Source: Natrialba swarupiae (lineage in GTDB: Archaea; Halobacteriota; Halobacteria; Halobacteriales; Natrialbaceae). Taken from it: 59,469 nt of DNA. Shown here in pieces: positions 18,419 through 27,902 of this stretch (the first letter of the stretch is position 1; the number at the start of each line of letters is the position of its first letter). The DNA is taken from positions 1 through 59,469 of the forward strand of contig NZ_VTAW01000022.1 of assembly GCF_008245225.1 (NCBI RefSeq), written 5' to 3'. The notes under the pieces are model-generated. The model saw only the letters and a list, made by a program, of their open reading frames with translations. It was not told where the DNA came from and made no database searches. Made by a program: the position numbers and the translations under genes.

Positions 18419-18742
18419 CTATTCGAGCCGGTGCCACAGCGGAGTCGATTCGAGTTCCTGGAGAGCCGAGTCGAGTTCCGATCGGATCGCGCCGTAAAAC
18501 CGTTCTCGCCCGACGGGCGTCCGAACGCGGATGAGGGCGGTTTCACTCGTCACCGCGAACAGGGATACTCGCCACTTCCGGCCCTCGTGGGTCCACGTAC
18601 CGAGAAGCGTCGCTTCCTCGTCCTGTACGGAACGTGACCCCAACTCCCAGCTCAATCGGGTCGAGTACTCCAGGGAAAATGGCACGACACCAGGGAGCGT
18701 GCCGACACGATCGCCCTCCTCCCGGCTGTTATGGACTGCCAT
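18419..18742 (-). CDS. Small hypothetical protein
   Basis: A 107-residue soluble protein of unknown function, with a middle block (LLGTWTHEGRKWRVSLFAV) that looks like a folded beta-rich domain and a helical C-terminus. I chose the ATG at 18742 because an AT-rich box (complement of AGTAAAAAT, 18764-18772) is centred about 26 bases upstream, as expected for a leaderless transcript. A longer open frame continues upstream but crosses that promoter. No motif assigns a role. Confidence 0.5.
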   Translation of the reverse strand: MAVHNSREEGDRVGTLPGVVPFSLEYSTRLSWELGSRSVQDEEATLLGTWTHEGRKWRVSLFAVTSETALIRVRTPVGRERFYGAIRSELDSALQELESTPLWHRLE

Positions 18743-19203
18743 ACCAGGAAATTGCGGTCGGTCAGTAAAAATGCACTCATTCTCGAGAGGACGACCACTT
18801 CCCATCCAGTTCACGGAGAAGTGAGTTCCCGTCCAGTGGCGACGGTGACGACGGCGCTGTGAAACGGTGAGTCCTCGGTCACTATCTGGGAAACGCGCCG
18901 GAAAGTGTTCGACACCCCCGGCTAATACGGGCTGCTGTCCGTCAGTACCGCCGCATCCGGAGAACGGGTTCCGGGTGCGGCGCCACACAGGTACAGCAAT
19001 CCGTATGAAACTCGCCACTCTCGGCCGATCGAACGGAAATCTCGGAGCATCGCAACTCGAGGAATCGACCAGCCGTGAGCCCCGGCTACGAAACGGGGCG
19101 GCTATCGCACAGTCTACGTTTTTCTTGGTCCGCGTCGAACGTAGTTTACTGCCACTCGACCGGTCCACTGCAGTACTCTCACACCCACGCAGGAACCCGA
19201 TTC
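18743..19203. other. Divergent intergenic region
   Basis: About 460 bases between the small minus-strand protein and the GH15 gene. It holds the promoter box of the small gene (18764-18772) and palindromic element copy 2 (18925-19006). I see no convincing TATA box at leaderless distance from the GH15 start and no credible coding sequence. Confidence 0.5.
18925..19006. repeat. Palindromic element, copy 2 of 4
   Basis: An 82-base imperfect palindrome with ATACGG/CCGTAT ends, 37-base arms with 9 mismatches, and a loop GAACGGGT. The inner stem (CGCCGCATCCGGA against its near complement) differs from the other copies yet still pairs. This copy lies between two divergently transcribed genes, so it cannot simply be a transcription terminator. 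Confidence 0.8.
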
Positions 19204-21201
19204 ATGGACGACGAATTCCTCCCAATAGACGCGTACGGCATCGTTGGCAACGACGACCGTTGTGCCCTCGTCGGTCGTGACGGATCGATCGACTGGTGTT
19301 GTTTCCCCCACCTCGAGTCACCGAGCGTGTTCGCGGCGATCCTCGATCCCGAAGACGGTGGTCGATTCGCCGTCCGTCCCACCGGCCAGTACGACGCGAG
19401 CCACGAGTACGTCGATCGAACGAACGTACTCGAGACGACGTTCGAGACGGACGACGGCACGGCGACGGTGACCGATTTCATGCCAGTTACCGGGGCCGAG
19501 GCGCTTCGTGATTCGAACGACGACGAACTCGAGCGCGATGGCGACTCCGCCGACGAGCAGGCACAGCAAGCGATCTACCGCAACGTCACCGGCGTCTCCG
19601 GCTCCCTCGATCTGGACGTCGTGTTCGAGCCACGGTTTGACTACGCACGGTCTCCGATCGCTCTCGAGTACGACGAGAACGGCGACGTCGTCGCGCTCGA
19701 GGAGCGGGACGGGTCGGAAAGCAACCACGGGGAAGTCGTCCCCGGGAACGACCGAACCCACGACCACGAACCGGGGTCGCTCTACCTCCACACCGACGTC
19801 GACCTCGAGATCGACGCGGACGAGGACATCGCGTCGACGACGCTGACGATCCACGAGGGCGAATCACGCTGGCTCTGCCTCCAGTACGGCGGGGTGAACC
19901 GTCGCTCTGACGACGAGTGTGCCGACATCCTCGACGAGACCGTCGACTACTGGCGAGCGTGGCTCGAAAGCTGTGAGCAAGCGGCGACTGACATCTTCGA
20001 CTTCGAGGAGGAGTGGCGGGACGCCCTCGTCAGATCGGCGCTCGTGCTCAAGGTGTTGATCCACGACGAGACCGGGTCGATCCCCGCCGCGCCGACGACG
20101 TCGCTTCCCGAGGAGATCGGCGGCGAACTCAACTGGGATTACCGGTACAACTGGATTCGCGACGCGAAGTTCACCATTCAGGCGCTTCACAGCGTCGGCC
20201 AGTCGACGGAAGCCCGCCGCTACTTCGAGTGGTTCCGGGAGATCGGCCACGAAACGCCCGCGGATATCCAGCCGCTGTACGACCTCCACGGGGGAACGGA
20301 TCTCGAGGAGGAGTACCTCGAGCATCTCTCCGGCTACCGCGAGTCGACGCCGGTCCGAATCGGTAACGCAGCCGCGGGCCAGGAACAACTCGACATCTAC
20401 GGAACGATCGTTCAGGGTATCTACGAAACCGTTCGGTACGAGGACGGCCTCTCCGAGTACGACTGGGAGTCGATCCGCGCGCTCGCGAACTACGTCTGTG
20501 ACCACTGGGACGAGCAAGGCAAGGGGATCTGGGAGTTTCGCGACCTCCACGAACACTTCGTTCACTCGAAGCTGCTGTGCTGGGTGGCACTCGACCGCGC
20601 GCTCCGGTTGGCCGACGAGTACGATCGCGAGGGGCCGTCCGACCGGTGGAAACGCGAACGCGAGAACGTCCGGAACGCGATCGAAGAACGCGGATACAAC
20701 GAGGAACGCGAGAGCTTCGTCCAGTACTTCGACGCCGACGGCGCTCTCGACGCGACCGCCCTCCTGATCCCGCTGTACGACTTCTTGCCGCCAGAGGACG
20801 AGCGCGTCCAGAACACGATCGATACGATCCTCGAGGAGTTGACGACCGACGGCGGCCTCGTCTTTCGGTTCGCGGACAGCCCGGCCCGTCCGCGTGAACC
20901 CGGCGGGTTCATCATCTGTTCGTGCTGGCTCGTCGACGCGCTGGCGCTCTCCGGCCGCCTCGAGGAGGCGACCGAGATCTTCGAGTCGCTTCTCGAGCAC
21001 ACCTCGTCGCTCGGATTGCTCTCGGAGATGATCCACGAATCGGACGGAACGTTCCTCGGGAACTTCCCGCAGGCGTTCAGCCACATCGGGTTGCTCAACA
21101 GCGCGATCTACCTCGCCAGCGCGAGCGACACCGAGAAGTTGCCACCCGAGGAGCTCTCGACCGGTGCCGCGGCGCCGCTGTTTCGGCGACACGGCTCCTG
21201 A
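19204..21201 (+). CDS. Glycoside hydrolase family 15 protein (glucoamylase/trehalase-like)
   Basis: A 665-residue cytosolic enzyme with no signal peptide. The N-terminal beta-domain (residues 1-250; GIVGNDDRCALVGRDGSIDW) precedes an alpha/alpha-barrel catalytic domain. The substrate-site block NWDYRYNWIRDA is at residues 310-321, and the general-acid Glu is Glu444 in GIWEFRD. Family members release glucose from alpha-glucans or cleave trehalose; which applies cannot be decided here. The ATG at 19204 gives the family's usual beginning. Its stop codon's last base is the first base of palindromic element copy 3. Confidence 0.9.
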   Translation: MDDEFLPIDAYGIVGNDDRCALVGRDGSIDWCCFPHLESPSVFAAILDPEDGGRFAVRPTGQYDASHEYVDRTNVLETTFETDDGTATVTDFMPVTGAEALRDSNDDELERDGDSADEQAQQAIYRNVTGVSGSLDLDVVFEPRFDYARSPIALEYDENGDVVALEERDGSESNHGEVVPGNDRTHDHEPGSLYLHTDVDLEIDADEDIASTTLTIHEGESRWLCLQYGGVNRRSDDECADILDETVDYWRAWLESCEQAATDIFDFEEEWRDALVRSALVLKVLIHDETGSIPAAPTTSLPEEIGGELNWDYRYNWIRDAKFTIQALHSVGQSTEARRYFEWFREIGHETPADIQPLYDLHGGTDLEEEYLEHLSGYRESTPVRIGNAAAGQEQLDIYGTIVQGIYETVRYEDGLSEYDWESIRALANYVCDHWDEQGKGIWEFRDLHEHFVHSKLLCWVALDRALRLADEYDREGPSDRWKRERENVRNAIEERGYNEERESFVQYFDADGALDATALLIPLYDFLPPEDERVQNTIDTILEELTTDGGLVFRFADSPARPREPGGFIICSCWLVDALALSGRLEEATEIFESLLEHTSSLGLLSEMIHESDGTFLGNFPQAFSHIGLLNSAIYLASASDTEKLPPEELSTGAAAPLFRRHGS

Positions 21202-21282
21202 TACGGTTTACTGTAAGTCATTTCCGGCGCAACCGCCGGACGGGTCGCGGTTGCGCCGGTAAATCGTTACAGTAATCCGTAT
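21201..21282. repeat. Palindromic element, copy 3 of 4
   Basis: An 82-base palindrome: 36-base arms with 6 mismatches around CGGACGGGTC. Arm positions 17-20 are unpaired, as in copy 1. The inner stem CCGGCGCAACCGC pairs perfectly with its partner. It fills most of the gap between the convergent GH15 and AEC transporter genes and overlaps the GH15 stop codon by one base. Here it could end transcription from both sides. Confidence 0.85.
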
Positions 21283-21324
21283 GAGTGGTTTGGCAAGCCT
21301 GCACTGCTGGGCGAAACGAGGCCC

Positions 21325-22251
21325 TCACGTCAACAGCGTGATGACGACGAACAGCGTCACGATCGAGACGAGCGTGGTGGTGAACACGTTCAGGGAGGCG
21401 AACTCCTCGTCGCCCTCGAGTTTCGCGGCGAAGACGTACGTCGAGACGGCGGTCGGGGTCGCGAGCATCACGACCGACGCAACGAACGTCGGCGTGTCGA
21501 CGGCCAACGTCGAGAAGACGATCCACGCGAGCACCGGCATGCAGACGATTTTCAGCCCGACCACGGTGCCGGTCGCGCCGACGTCGACCGCCGGGACGTC
21601 GAACTCGAGGGACGCACCGACACAGAGCAGCGCCAGCGGTAACGCCAGCGAGCCGACGGCGTCGAGACCGGTCGCCGCGGCGGTCGGGAGCGCGACGCCG
21701 ATAGAGCCGACGCCCAGCCCGACGATCAGCGACAGGAGGACGGGGTTCGTCGCAAGCCCTCGGAGTTCGTCGACGAGATTTGCGTCGGCACTGCTGAACG
21801 TCGAGAGGACGACGATCGTCATCGGGACCTGAACGAGCGTCACGACGCCGAGGACGACGCTCGCGACCGCGGTCACCTGCGCGTCGAACGTCGCAGCGAC
21901 CAGGGGCAAGCCGAGATACCCCAGGTTCGAGTGGTACGACTGGACGATCGCGACGCTCCGGCGACCGTTCGTCTCCTGTCCGCGATGGACGAGCCACGCC
22001 AGGCTGGCGGTCGTAAACAGGACGAATAACAATCCGCCGACCAGCGTAACCGACAGTAACTCGCCGATCGCCTGATCGTACGTCGAGACGAAGATGAGCG
22101 CCGGGAGCGCTACGTAGTAGGCGACGGCGTTGAGCCGCGCAGTCCGTTTCGCATCGAGGACTCCCGACGATCGTAACCCCGCACCGATCAGGAGGACGAC
22201 CAGCAAAGCGAGCAGCCGAGCGAGAACGCCAACGTCAAATCCGAGGTCCAT
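21325..22251 (-). CDS. AEC family transporter (auxin efflux carrier-like)
   Basis: A 308-residue integral membrane protein with about ten helices in two repeated halves. It is a member of the auxin efflux carrier/malate permease family. Conserved features include an N-terminal LIGAGLRSSG segment and a discontinuous helix region near LPALIFVSTYDQ. Such proteins export organic anions; the substrate is unknown. It is convergent with the GH15 gene and lies 212 bases from the XPB stop. Confidence 0.85.
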   Translation of the reverse strand: MDLGFDVGVLARLLALLVVLLIGAGLRSSGVLDAKRTARLNAVAYYVALPALIFVSTYDQAIGELLSVTLVGGLLFVLFTTASLAWLVHRGQETNGRRSVAIVQSYHSNLGYLGLPLVAATFDAQVTAVASVVLGVVTLVQVPMTIVVLSTFSSADANLVDELRGLATNPVLLSLIVGLGVGSIGVALPTAAATGLDAVGSLALPLALLCVGASLEFDVPAVDVGATGTVVGLKIVCMPVLAWIVFSTLAVDTPTFVASVVMLATPTAVSTYVFAAKLEGDEEFASLNVFTTTLVSIVTLFVVITLLT

Positions 22252-22463
22252 GCTCGATCTGAATCGGTACGAACGTTTCCGCCACGCGGCTGCCTATGAC
22301 GGCGTGGGGTCTCTCTCCCGGTTTGGAACCGGCAACGCGGGAACCGCCGCCTCGAAGACCGCCGCCTCGAGAACCGCTCGTTCTCCCCGAGCGCTCTCGA
22401 GCCACCGCTGATGATCCCCGGAGATCGTCGACGCACCGCTGATCTGTCCCGAACATGCGATAC

Positions 22464-23921
22464 TCACCGGCGACGGGCCGCGATGCTCACCTCCGACGTA
22501 TCCGCGGTGACGACCTCGTACAACAACGCTCGATCCGTCTCCGCGCTCGGCCGGAGGATTCGACCGAGACGCTGGGTGAACTCCCGTTCGCTCCCGCTGC
22601 CCGAGAGGACGACGGCGACCGAGGCGTCTGGAACGTCGACGCCCTCGTCGAGGACGTTCGAGGTGGCGATCCTGGTGTAGGTCCCGTCACGAAAGCGCTC
22701 GAGGATCTCGCGTCGCTCCGCGGCGGCAGTCTGGTGGGTGATCGTCGGAATCAGAAACCGCTCGCTGACGTCGTACGCGAGGTCGTTGTGGGCGGTGAAG
22801 ACGATCGTCCGCTCGCCGCGGTGGTCGGCGAGGATCCCCTCGAGGGCCTCGAGTTTGGCCGCGCTCCCGAACACGATCTCTCGGGCGCGCTGGCGCGCGA
22901 GCAGGGCCTCGCGGGCCGCCGGATCGTTGCCGGATCGCTTGACGAGTTCCTGGTAGTCCGAGCCACTTTGCATCCGGATGTTCGATTTCGCGAGGTAGTT
23001 CGTAAACGTCTCCTGATTTCGCTCGTATGCCTCGCGCTCGTCGGCCGTCAGGTCGACCTCGAGGCGTTTGACGTCGTAGGCGGCCAGGTGGTCGCCCGCG
23101 AGTTCGTCGGTGCCGACGCGGTGGACCAGCGGGCCGACGATATCCTCGATCACCTCGTGGGCGCCGTCCGGCCGCTCGAACGTCGCGGTGAGACCCAGTC
23201 GCGCGGGTGCGGCGAGCAGCCGTCCGATCTCGCGGTACCCTTCCCCGCCGAGGTGATGAACCTCGTCGAAGACGACGAGGCCGAACCGGTCTCCGATCGA
23301 ATCGGCTTTCAGGTACGCCGAGTCGTACGTCGAGACCGTGATCGCCTCCCGGCGTTGCTCGCCGCCGCCGAAGCGGCCGATCGGCACCCGAAACTCCGTC
23401 TCGAGTTCGCGTTCCCACTGCTCGAGGAGGTCGATCGTCGGGACGACGACCAGCGTCGGCACGGAGAGACGCTCGATCGCCGAGAGCGCGATGACGGTCT
23501 TTCCGCTCCCCGTCGGCAGTTCGAGGACGCCGGCAGGAGCGCGGCCGACCCCGTCTTCGCTGCCGTCGGAACGATCTGCCCATCGATCCGTCTCGAGCCA
23601 CGCCGACAGCGCCTCACGCTGGTACGAACGCAGTTCGTACGCCGACTCGAGGGGAGGGACCGACTCGAGTGCGAGCACGCGATCCTCGACTGAAACGGCT
23701 CGCTCGGCGAGTGCGTTCCGAAGATCGGCGTAGCGAACCGCTGGAACGCGCCAGCCACCGGATCGGCGATCGCTCGAGAGCGCGGCAACTGTCTCCTCGA
23801 GGGACCGAACGAGGGCGGCGTCGCCGCCGATCCGGATCGTTCCGTCTTCGTACCGGAGGTCGATCCCGTCACCGGCGTCGGACGACTGCGACACGGCCGG
23901 TACTGAGAACCCGTCGGTCAT
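22464..23921 (-). CDS. xpb: XPB-family DNA helicase
   Basis: SF2 DNA helicase, 485 residues, related to eukaryotic XPB/Rad25. Residues 1-95 form the N-terminal damage-recognition-like domain. Motif I (LPTGSGKT) is at residues 135-142, motif II (DEVHH) at about 219-223, and motif III as LGLTATF. The second RecA domain has TIVFTAHND and the Arg-finger motif FTQRLGRILRP. Archaeal XPB works with the nuclease Bax1, present here at 12633-14180 but separated. I chose the ATG at 23921 (MTDGFSVPA). It is divergent from grpE. Confidence 0.9.
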   Translation of the reverse strand: MTDGFSVPAVSQSSDAGDGIDLRYEDGTIRIGGDAALVRSLEETVAALSSDRRSGGWRVPAVRYADLRNALAERAVSVEDRVLALESVPPLESAYELRSYQREALSAWLETDRWADRSDGSEDGVGRAPAGVLELPTGSGKTVIALSAIERLSVPTLVVVPTIDLLEQWERELETEFRVPIGRFGGGEQRREAITVSTYDSAYLKADSIGDRFGLVVFDEVHHLGGEGYREIGRLLAAPARLGLTATFERPDGAHEVIEDIVGPLVHRVGTDELAGDHLAAYDVKRLEVDLTADEREAYERNQETFTNYLAKSNIRMQSGSDYQELVKRSGNDPAAREALLARQRAREIVFGSAAKLEALEGILADHRGERTIVFTAHNDLAYDVSERFLIPTITHQTAAAERREILERFRDGTYTRIATSNVLDEGVDVPDASVAVVLSGSGSEREFTQRLGRILRPSAETDRALLYEVVTADTSEVSIAARRR

Positions 23922-23949
23922 ATACTGTCGGGATTCCCCACCACCCACG

Positions 23950-23980
23950 ACCGGTCGGTTCGGAGCGGACCGAAACCGGT
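23950..23980. promoter_or_regulatory. Inverted repeat between xpb and grpE
   Basis: A 31-base imperfect palindrome starting and ending in ACCGGT, with CGGTTCGG opposed to CCGAAACCG (one-base bulge). It lies about 44 bases upstream of the grpE TATA box and 29 bases upstream of the xpb start. It could be an operator for either gene; that is inference. Confidence 0.4.
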
Positions 23981-24023
23981 CGTCGGGATCGGGACAGGCC
24001 GAATCTCGGCGGGACCTCAACCC

Positions 24024-24030
24024 TTTTATT
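24024..24030 (+). promoter_or_regulatory. TATA box of grpE
   Basis: TTTTATT is centred 26 bases before the ATG at 24053, the spacing expected for a leaderless haloarchaeal transcript. This supports the chosen start. Confidence 0.6.
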
Positions 24031-24052
24031 TACGCTGTTCGTTGATCCGAAC

Positions 24053-25180
24053 ATGAGCGAAGACGAGGGCACGAACTCCGCCCAGGGAGCCCCGTCCGAG
24101 GAAGAATCGGACGAGGGCGAGTCGACGGTTACCGAAACCGAGGAGACGTCCGAGGGAGACGAGCACGACTCCGAACCGGCATCGGACGCGGCAGAATCGA
24201 TTGAAGACGAGCCGTCCAATCCGGTGGAAACGACGGAATCGAGCGCCTCCGACGGAACGCGCGCGCCCGACGAGGACCTACAGGAACTCCTCGACCGCGT
24301 CACCGAGTACGACGACGAACTCGCCGAGCGGATCACGTCGGTCCTCGAGGATGTCCAGGAACTCTCCTCGACGGTCGACCACCAACGCGAGGAACTCGAG
24401 GATCTCTCCGAGCGCGTCGACGCCCAGGCCGACACGATCGGCGACCTCCAGGACGACCTCGAGAGCCGCGAGCAGGCCCTCGCCGAACGCGAGGACCAAC
24501 TCGAGGAGTACGAGGCGGAGATCGACGATCTGAAGAGTCGACTCAAGCGCAAGCAGGCCGACTTCCAGAACTACAAGAAGCGGGCGAAAAAGCGCCAACA
24601 GCAGATCAAAGACCGGGCGACGGAGGATCTCGTCGAACGCCTCATCGGCGTTCGCGACAACTTAAAACGTGCGCTCGCTGAGGAAAGCGACGACGCCGAG
24701 GGGCTTCGCGAGGGCGTCGAGATGACCCTGCGGGAGTTCGATCGGGTGCTCGCCGACGAGAACGTCTCCGAGATCGATCCCGAGCCCGGAACCGAGACCG
24801 ATCCCCAGCGCCACGAGGTCATGATGACCGTCGACAGCGACCAGCCCGAGGGAACGATCGCGGACGTCTACACGCCGGGGTACGAGATGGGCGAGAAGGT
24901 AATCCAGAACGCGCAGGTGACCGTCTCCAACGGAGAGCTCGCCGACGAATCCGCCGGATCGAACCCGGACGCGGCCGAGGCGGATACGGACGCGGCGGAT
25001 GCGGGGGAGACCGCGGACGCCGAGTCGGCGGACTCGAGCGACGACGCGGGTGAGGCGGCCGAGGACGACTCGAGTGAGACGGCCGACAACGACGGTGAGG
25101 ACACGATCGAGCTCGGTGGTGAGGTCGATACCGGCGAGGAGGGAAGCGACGACTCGCCCGAGCGGACGGGCGACGCCTGA
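24053..25180 (+). CDS. grpE: Nucleotide exchange factor GrpE, long acidic form
   Basis: Cochaperone that releases ADP from DnaK, 375 residues, about twice the usual length. The core spans roughly residues 80-290: a long coiled coil (residues 85-205, heptad-rich Glu/Leu/Arg) for dimerisation, then the beta-domain with the GrpE signature (PEGTIADVYTPGYEMGEKVIQNAQVTVS). The extra length comes from Asp/Glu/Ser-rich tails at both ends (about residues 1-75 and 295-375), presumably disordered. No dnaK or classical dnaJ is adjacent, although a J-domain protein lies 4 kb downstream. Confidence 0.9.
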   Translation: MSEDEGTNSAQGAPSEEESDEGESTVTETEETSEGDEHDSEPASDAAESIEDEPSNPVETTESSASDGTRAPDEDLQELLDRVTEYDDELAERITSVLEDVQELSSTVDHQREELEDLSERVDAQADTIGDLQDDLESREQALAEREDQLEEYEAEIDDLKSRLKRKQADFQNYKKRAKKRQQQIKDRATEDLVERLIGVRDNLKRALAEESDDAEGLREGVEMTLREFDRVLADENVSEIDPEPGTETDPQRHEVMMTVDSDQPEGTIADVYTPGYEMGEKVIQNAQVTVSNGELADESAGSNPDAAEADTDAADAGETADAESADSSDDAGEAAEDDSSETADNDGEDTIELGGEVDTGEEGSDDSPERTGDA

Positions 25181-25403
25181 CCTGCCGGCTCGTCCGAGTG
25201 GAAACGGGAACGGACACCCCTCCGAACGGGTCGGGGTAGATGAGACCGGTCCCGCCACGATGTCTCGAACGTAACTGTCAGGGGCGCATCCTGTTCCGGA
25301 GCTGTGTCGAACTCTGAACGAAACGATGGGTGTTTTACAGCAGCGGCTATACCGACGTTTGGATCGCTTCTGTAACTGGAACTGGTTACGGACACGGCCA
25401 CAG

Positions 25404-25410
25404 CTATTTG
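25404..25410 (+). promoter_or_regulatory. Promoter of the tup operon
   Basis: CTATTTG is centred 28 bases before the ATG at 25435. A partly symmetric GTAAC-N8-GTTAC lies at 25371-25388, about 16 bases upstream of the box, and is a candidate operator. The box spacing is direct; the operator role is inference. Confidence 0.45.
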
Positions 25411-25434
25411 TACGACGGCTCCCTCGTGGTATCC

Positions 25435-26361
25435 ATGGCGATACAACGACGGGCGTTCGTCGGAGGAATCGGGGCCACGGTCGCAGTCGGTCTTGCCGGG
25501 TGCACCGCACTCGGCGGTGACGAGAGCGGTGATCAACCAACGATCAGCGACGAGACGCTGACGCTCACGACGACGACGAGTACCTACGATACTGGTCTGC
25601 TCGACGAGGTCAACGGCTCGTTCCAGGATCGCTACGGCGTCACAGTCGACACCGTCTCACAGGGGACGGGCGCCGCGATCGAAACCGGTCGAAGCGGCGA
25701 CGCCGACGTCGTGATGGTCCACGCCCGTTCCCAGGAAGACGAGTTCATGAACGACGGTTACGCGATCAACCGACGAGATCTTATGTTCAACGACTTCGTC
25801 GTCGTCGGGGAACCGGACGATCCTGCCGGGATCGCCGACGGGGACGACGCCGTCGAGGCGTTTACCCAGATTGCCGACTCGGAATCAACGTTCGTCTCGC
25901 GCGGGGACAACTCGGGGACCCACACCAAAGAACGCGAGATCTGGGCCGAAGCGGGATTCGACGACGACTTCGGCGAGTGGTACCTCGAGGCGGGGCAAGG
26001 GATGGGCGAAGTGCTCGTCCAGACCGCCCAACAGGGCGGATACACGCTCGCAGATCGCGGCACGTACCTCTCGATGATCGACGAAATCGACCTCGAGATC
26101 CACGTCGACGGACCGGTAGAAGACGGGCCGGAGATTCTCGCGAACCCCTACGGCATCTTCGCGATCAACCCTGCCGTTCACGAGAACGCGAACTACGACC
26201 TCGCGATGGCGTACATCGGGTTCCTCACGAGCGTCGAGGGGCAGGATATCATCGACGAATACACCGTGGAAGGAGAACAACTCTTCTTCCCGAGAGCGCT
26301 CGCCGAGGAACCGAACTACCACCAGTACGTTCCCGAAGATTGGGACGGTTCGGACCAGTAA
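25435..26361 (+). CDS. tupA: Tungstate-type ABC transporter substrate-binding lipoprotein (TupA-like)
   Basis: Oxyanion-binding protein, 308 residues. The N-terminus has RR and a lipobox ending at Cys23 (GLAGC), so it is a probable Tat lipoprotein. The mature sequence carries TupA hallmarks: [13 protein letters not shown] near the start, [23 protein letters not shown], and [11 protein letters not shown], which contributes oxyanion ligands. Permease, ATPase and a ModE-like regulator follow. I used the ATG at 25435 because upstream residues are unlike a signal peptide. Tungstate is favoured over molybdate by family resemblance. Confidence 0.92.
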   Translation: MAIQRRAFVGGIGATVAVGLAGCTALGGDESGDQPTISDETLTLTTTTSTYDTGLLDEVNGSFQDRYGVTVDTVSQGTGAAIETGRSGDADVVMVHARSQEDEFMNDGYAINRRDLMFNDFVVVGEPDDPAGIADGDDAVEAFTQIADSESTFVSRGDNSGTHTKEREIWAEAGFDDDFGEWYLEAGQGMGEVLVQTAQQGGYTLADRGTYLSMIDEIDLEIHVDGPVEDGPEILANPYGIFAINPAVHENANYDLAMAYIGFLTSVEGQDIIDEYTVEGEQLFFPRALAEEPNYHQYVPEDWDGSDQ

Positions 26362-26372
26362 CCCGACGACCG

Positions 26373-27092
26373 ATGTCACTCGAGCCAGCGACAGTTGCGC
26401 CACTGCTCGCCGAGTTCCCCTTCGAGTGGAACTACATCCGAAGTATCGTCCGGGTGTCGCTCTACGTGAGCATCACGGCCGTCGCGTTGAGTACGGCGTT
26501 CAGCTTGCCGGTCGCACTCCTCGTCGGCTTTCGAGAGTTTCCCGGCAAGACGCTGCTCGCGTCGATCATCAACACGGGAATGGGGTTTCCGAGCGTCGTC
26601 GTCGGACTCGTCGTGCTGTTTACGGTCTCGAACGAAGGGCCACTCGGCTCGTGGGATCTCGTGTTCACGCCCGAAGCGATGATCCTCTCACAGTTCGTTC
26701 TCGCCGCGCCGGTCATCACGGGCGTCAGCCTGGCCGCGGTGAGTAGCGTCGAACAGAACGTCCGCGATGCGGCCTACGCGATGGGCGGGACGAGATTCGA
26801 CGTCGCCCTCGTGACGATCAAGGAAGCCAGATACGGTATCGCGACGGCGGTGCTCGCGGGATTCGGCCGAGCGATTAGCGAAGTCGGCTCCGTTCTCATC
26901 GTCGGCGGGAATATCGCGAACGCGGATGGGACGTCGGTTACCCGCACCCTGACGACGGCGATCCAACTCGAGGCGCGACAGGGCCGGTTCAGGACGGCGA
27001 TGATACTCGGTGCGATCCTCGTCGCGCTCGTACTGCTCGTCAACGCGCTCGTCGTTCGTCTCGGGAACGGAGGGGGTGGACGCTACGGATGA
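26373..27092 (+). CDS. tupB: Tungstate ABC transporter permease (TupB-like)
   Basis: Membrane subunit, 239 residues, with about five to six helices. The ATPase-docking loop is visible as [20 protein letters not shown], followed by [19 protein letters not shown], the conserved permease end of the Tup family. It starts 11 bases after tupA and its stop overlaps the tupC start (ATGA), so the three are one translational unit. Confidence 0.92.
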   Translation: MSLEPATVAPLLAEFPFEWNYIRSIVRVSLYVSITAVALSTAFSLPVALLVGFREFPGKTLLASIINTGMGFPSVVVGLVVLFTVSNEGPLGSWDLVFTPEAMILSQFVLAAPVITGVSLAAVSSVEQNVRDAAYAMGGTRFDVALVTIKEARYGIATAVLAGFGRAISEVGSVLIVGGNIANADGTSVTRTLTTAIQLEARQGRFRTAMILGAILVALVLLVNALVVRLGNGGGGRYG

Positions 27093-27856
27093 CGCTCGAC
27101 ACGATCGACGTTCACCACGGCTACGGAACCGAGACGGTGTTCGACGGCGTCTCCCTCTCTGTTCGTCGAGGGGAAGTCCTCGCGATCATCGGACCGTCGG
27201 GCGTCGGAAAGTCGACGCTGCTTCGCTTGCTCGCGCTGTTCGACGCCCCGGACCAGGGCACAGTCAGATACGGGGGCGAACCCGTCTGGCAGATCCCCGA
27301 GTGGCAGCGACTCGAGTACCGCCGGCGAATCGGGATGGTGTTTCAGGAGGCGAGTCTCTTCGACGCGAGCGTTCGGCGCAACGCCGAGTACGGGCTTCGA
27401 GTCCGTCAGTCGTGGCCAGACCGGATTCGCCACGAACTCGCGACGCTCGTCGGACGGACGAACGGAACCGGTGATGCGATCGACGCCCTCGACACCGTCG
27501 GGCTACGGGAGAAAGCCGATCAGGACGCGTCGTCACTCTCCGGGGGCGAGGCCCAGCGGGTCGCGTTCGCCCGGGCGCTGGCCTACGAACCGGACGTGCT
27601 GTTGCTCGACGAGCCGACGTCGGACCTCGATCCGCGAAATACAGCGGTCATCGAAGATGCCGTCCTCGAGGCGAAAAACCGCGGAATCGGCGTCGGAATC
27701 GCGACCCACGATATGCACCAGGCCGAGCGCATCGCAGACAGGGTAGCGGTGCTTCTCGAGAACGACGTCATCGAGATCGGGTCGCCCGAAACCGTCTTCG
27801 AGAATCCGGCAGACGAACGCACCCGGAAGTTTATCGACGGCGAACTGGTATACTGA
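27089..27856 (+). CDS. tupC: Tungstate ABC transporter ATP-binding protein (TupC-like)
   Basis: ABC ATPase, 255 residues. Walker A (GPSGVGKST) at about 35-43, signature [15 protein letters not shown], Walker [12 protein letters not shown], and a switch His in [11 protein letters not shown]. It overlaps the permease by four bases. Unlike the Wtp-type ATPase at 54481-55599 it has no C-terminal TOBE extension. Regulation by oxyanion may instead come from the next gene's product. Confidence 0.92.
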   Translation: MTLDTIDVHHGYGTETVFDGVSLSVRRGEVLAIIGPSGVGKSTLLRLLALFDAPDQGTVRYGGEPVWQIPEWQRLEYRRRIGMVFQEASLFDASVRRNAEYGLRVRQSWPDRIRHELATLVGRTNGTGDAIDALDTVGLREKADQDASSLSGGEAQRVAFARALAYEPDVLLLDEPTSDLDPRNTAVIEDAVLEAKNRGIGVGIATHDMHQAERIADRVAVLLENDVIEIGSPETVFENPADERTRKFIDGELVY

Positions 27857-27902
27857 GACCGGTAAACCGGTCTGTCGTCACCTCCGTGAGAGAGAACAAC
27901 CG

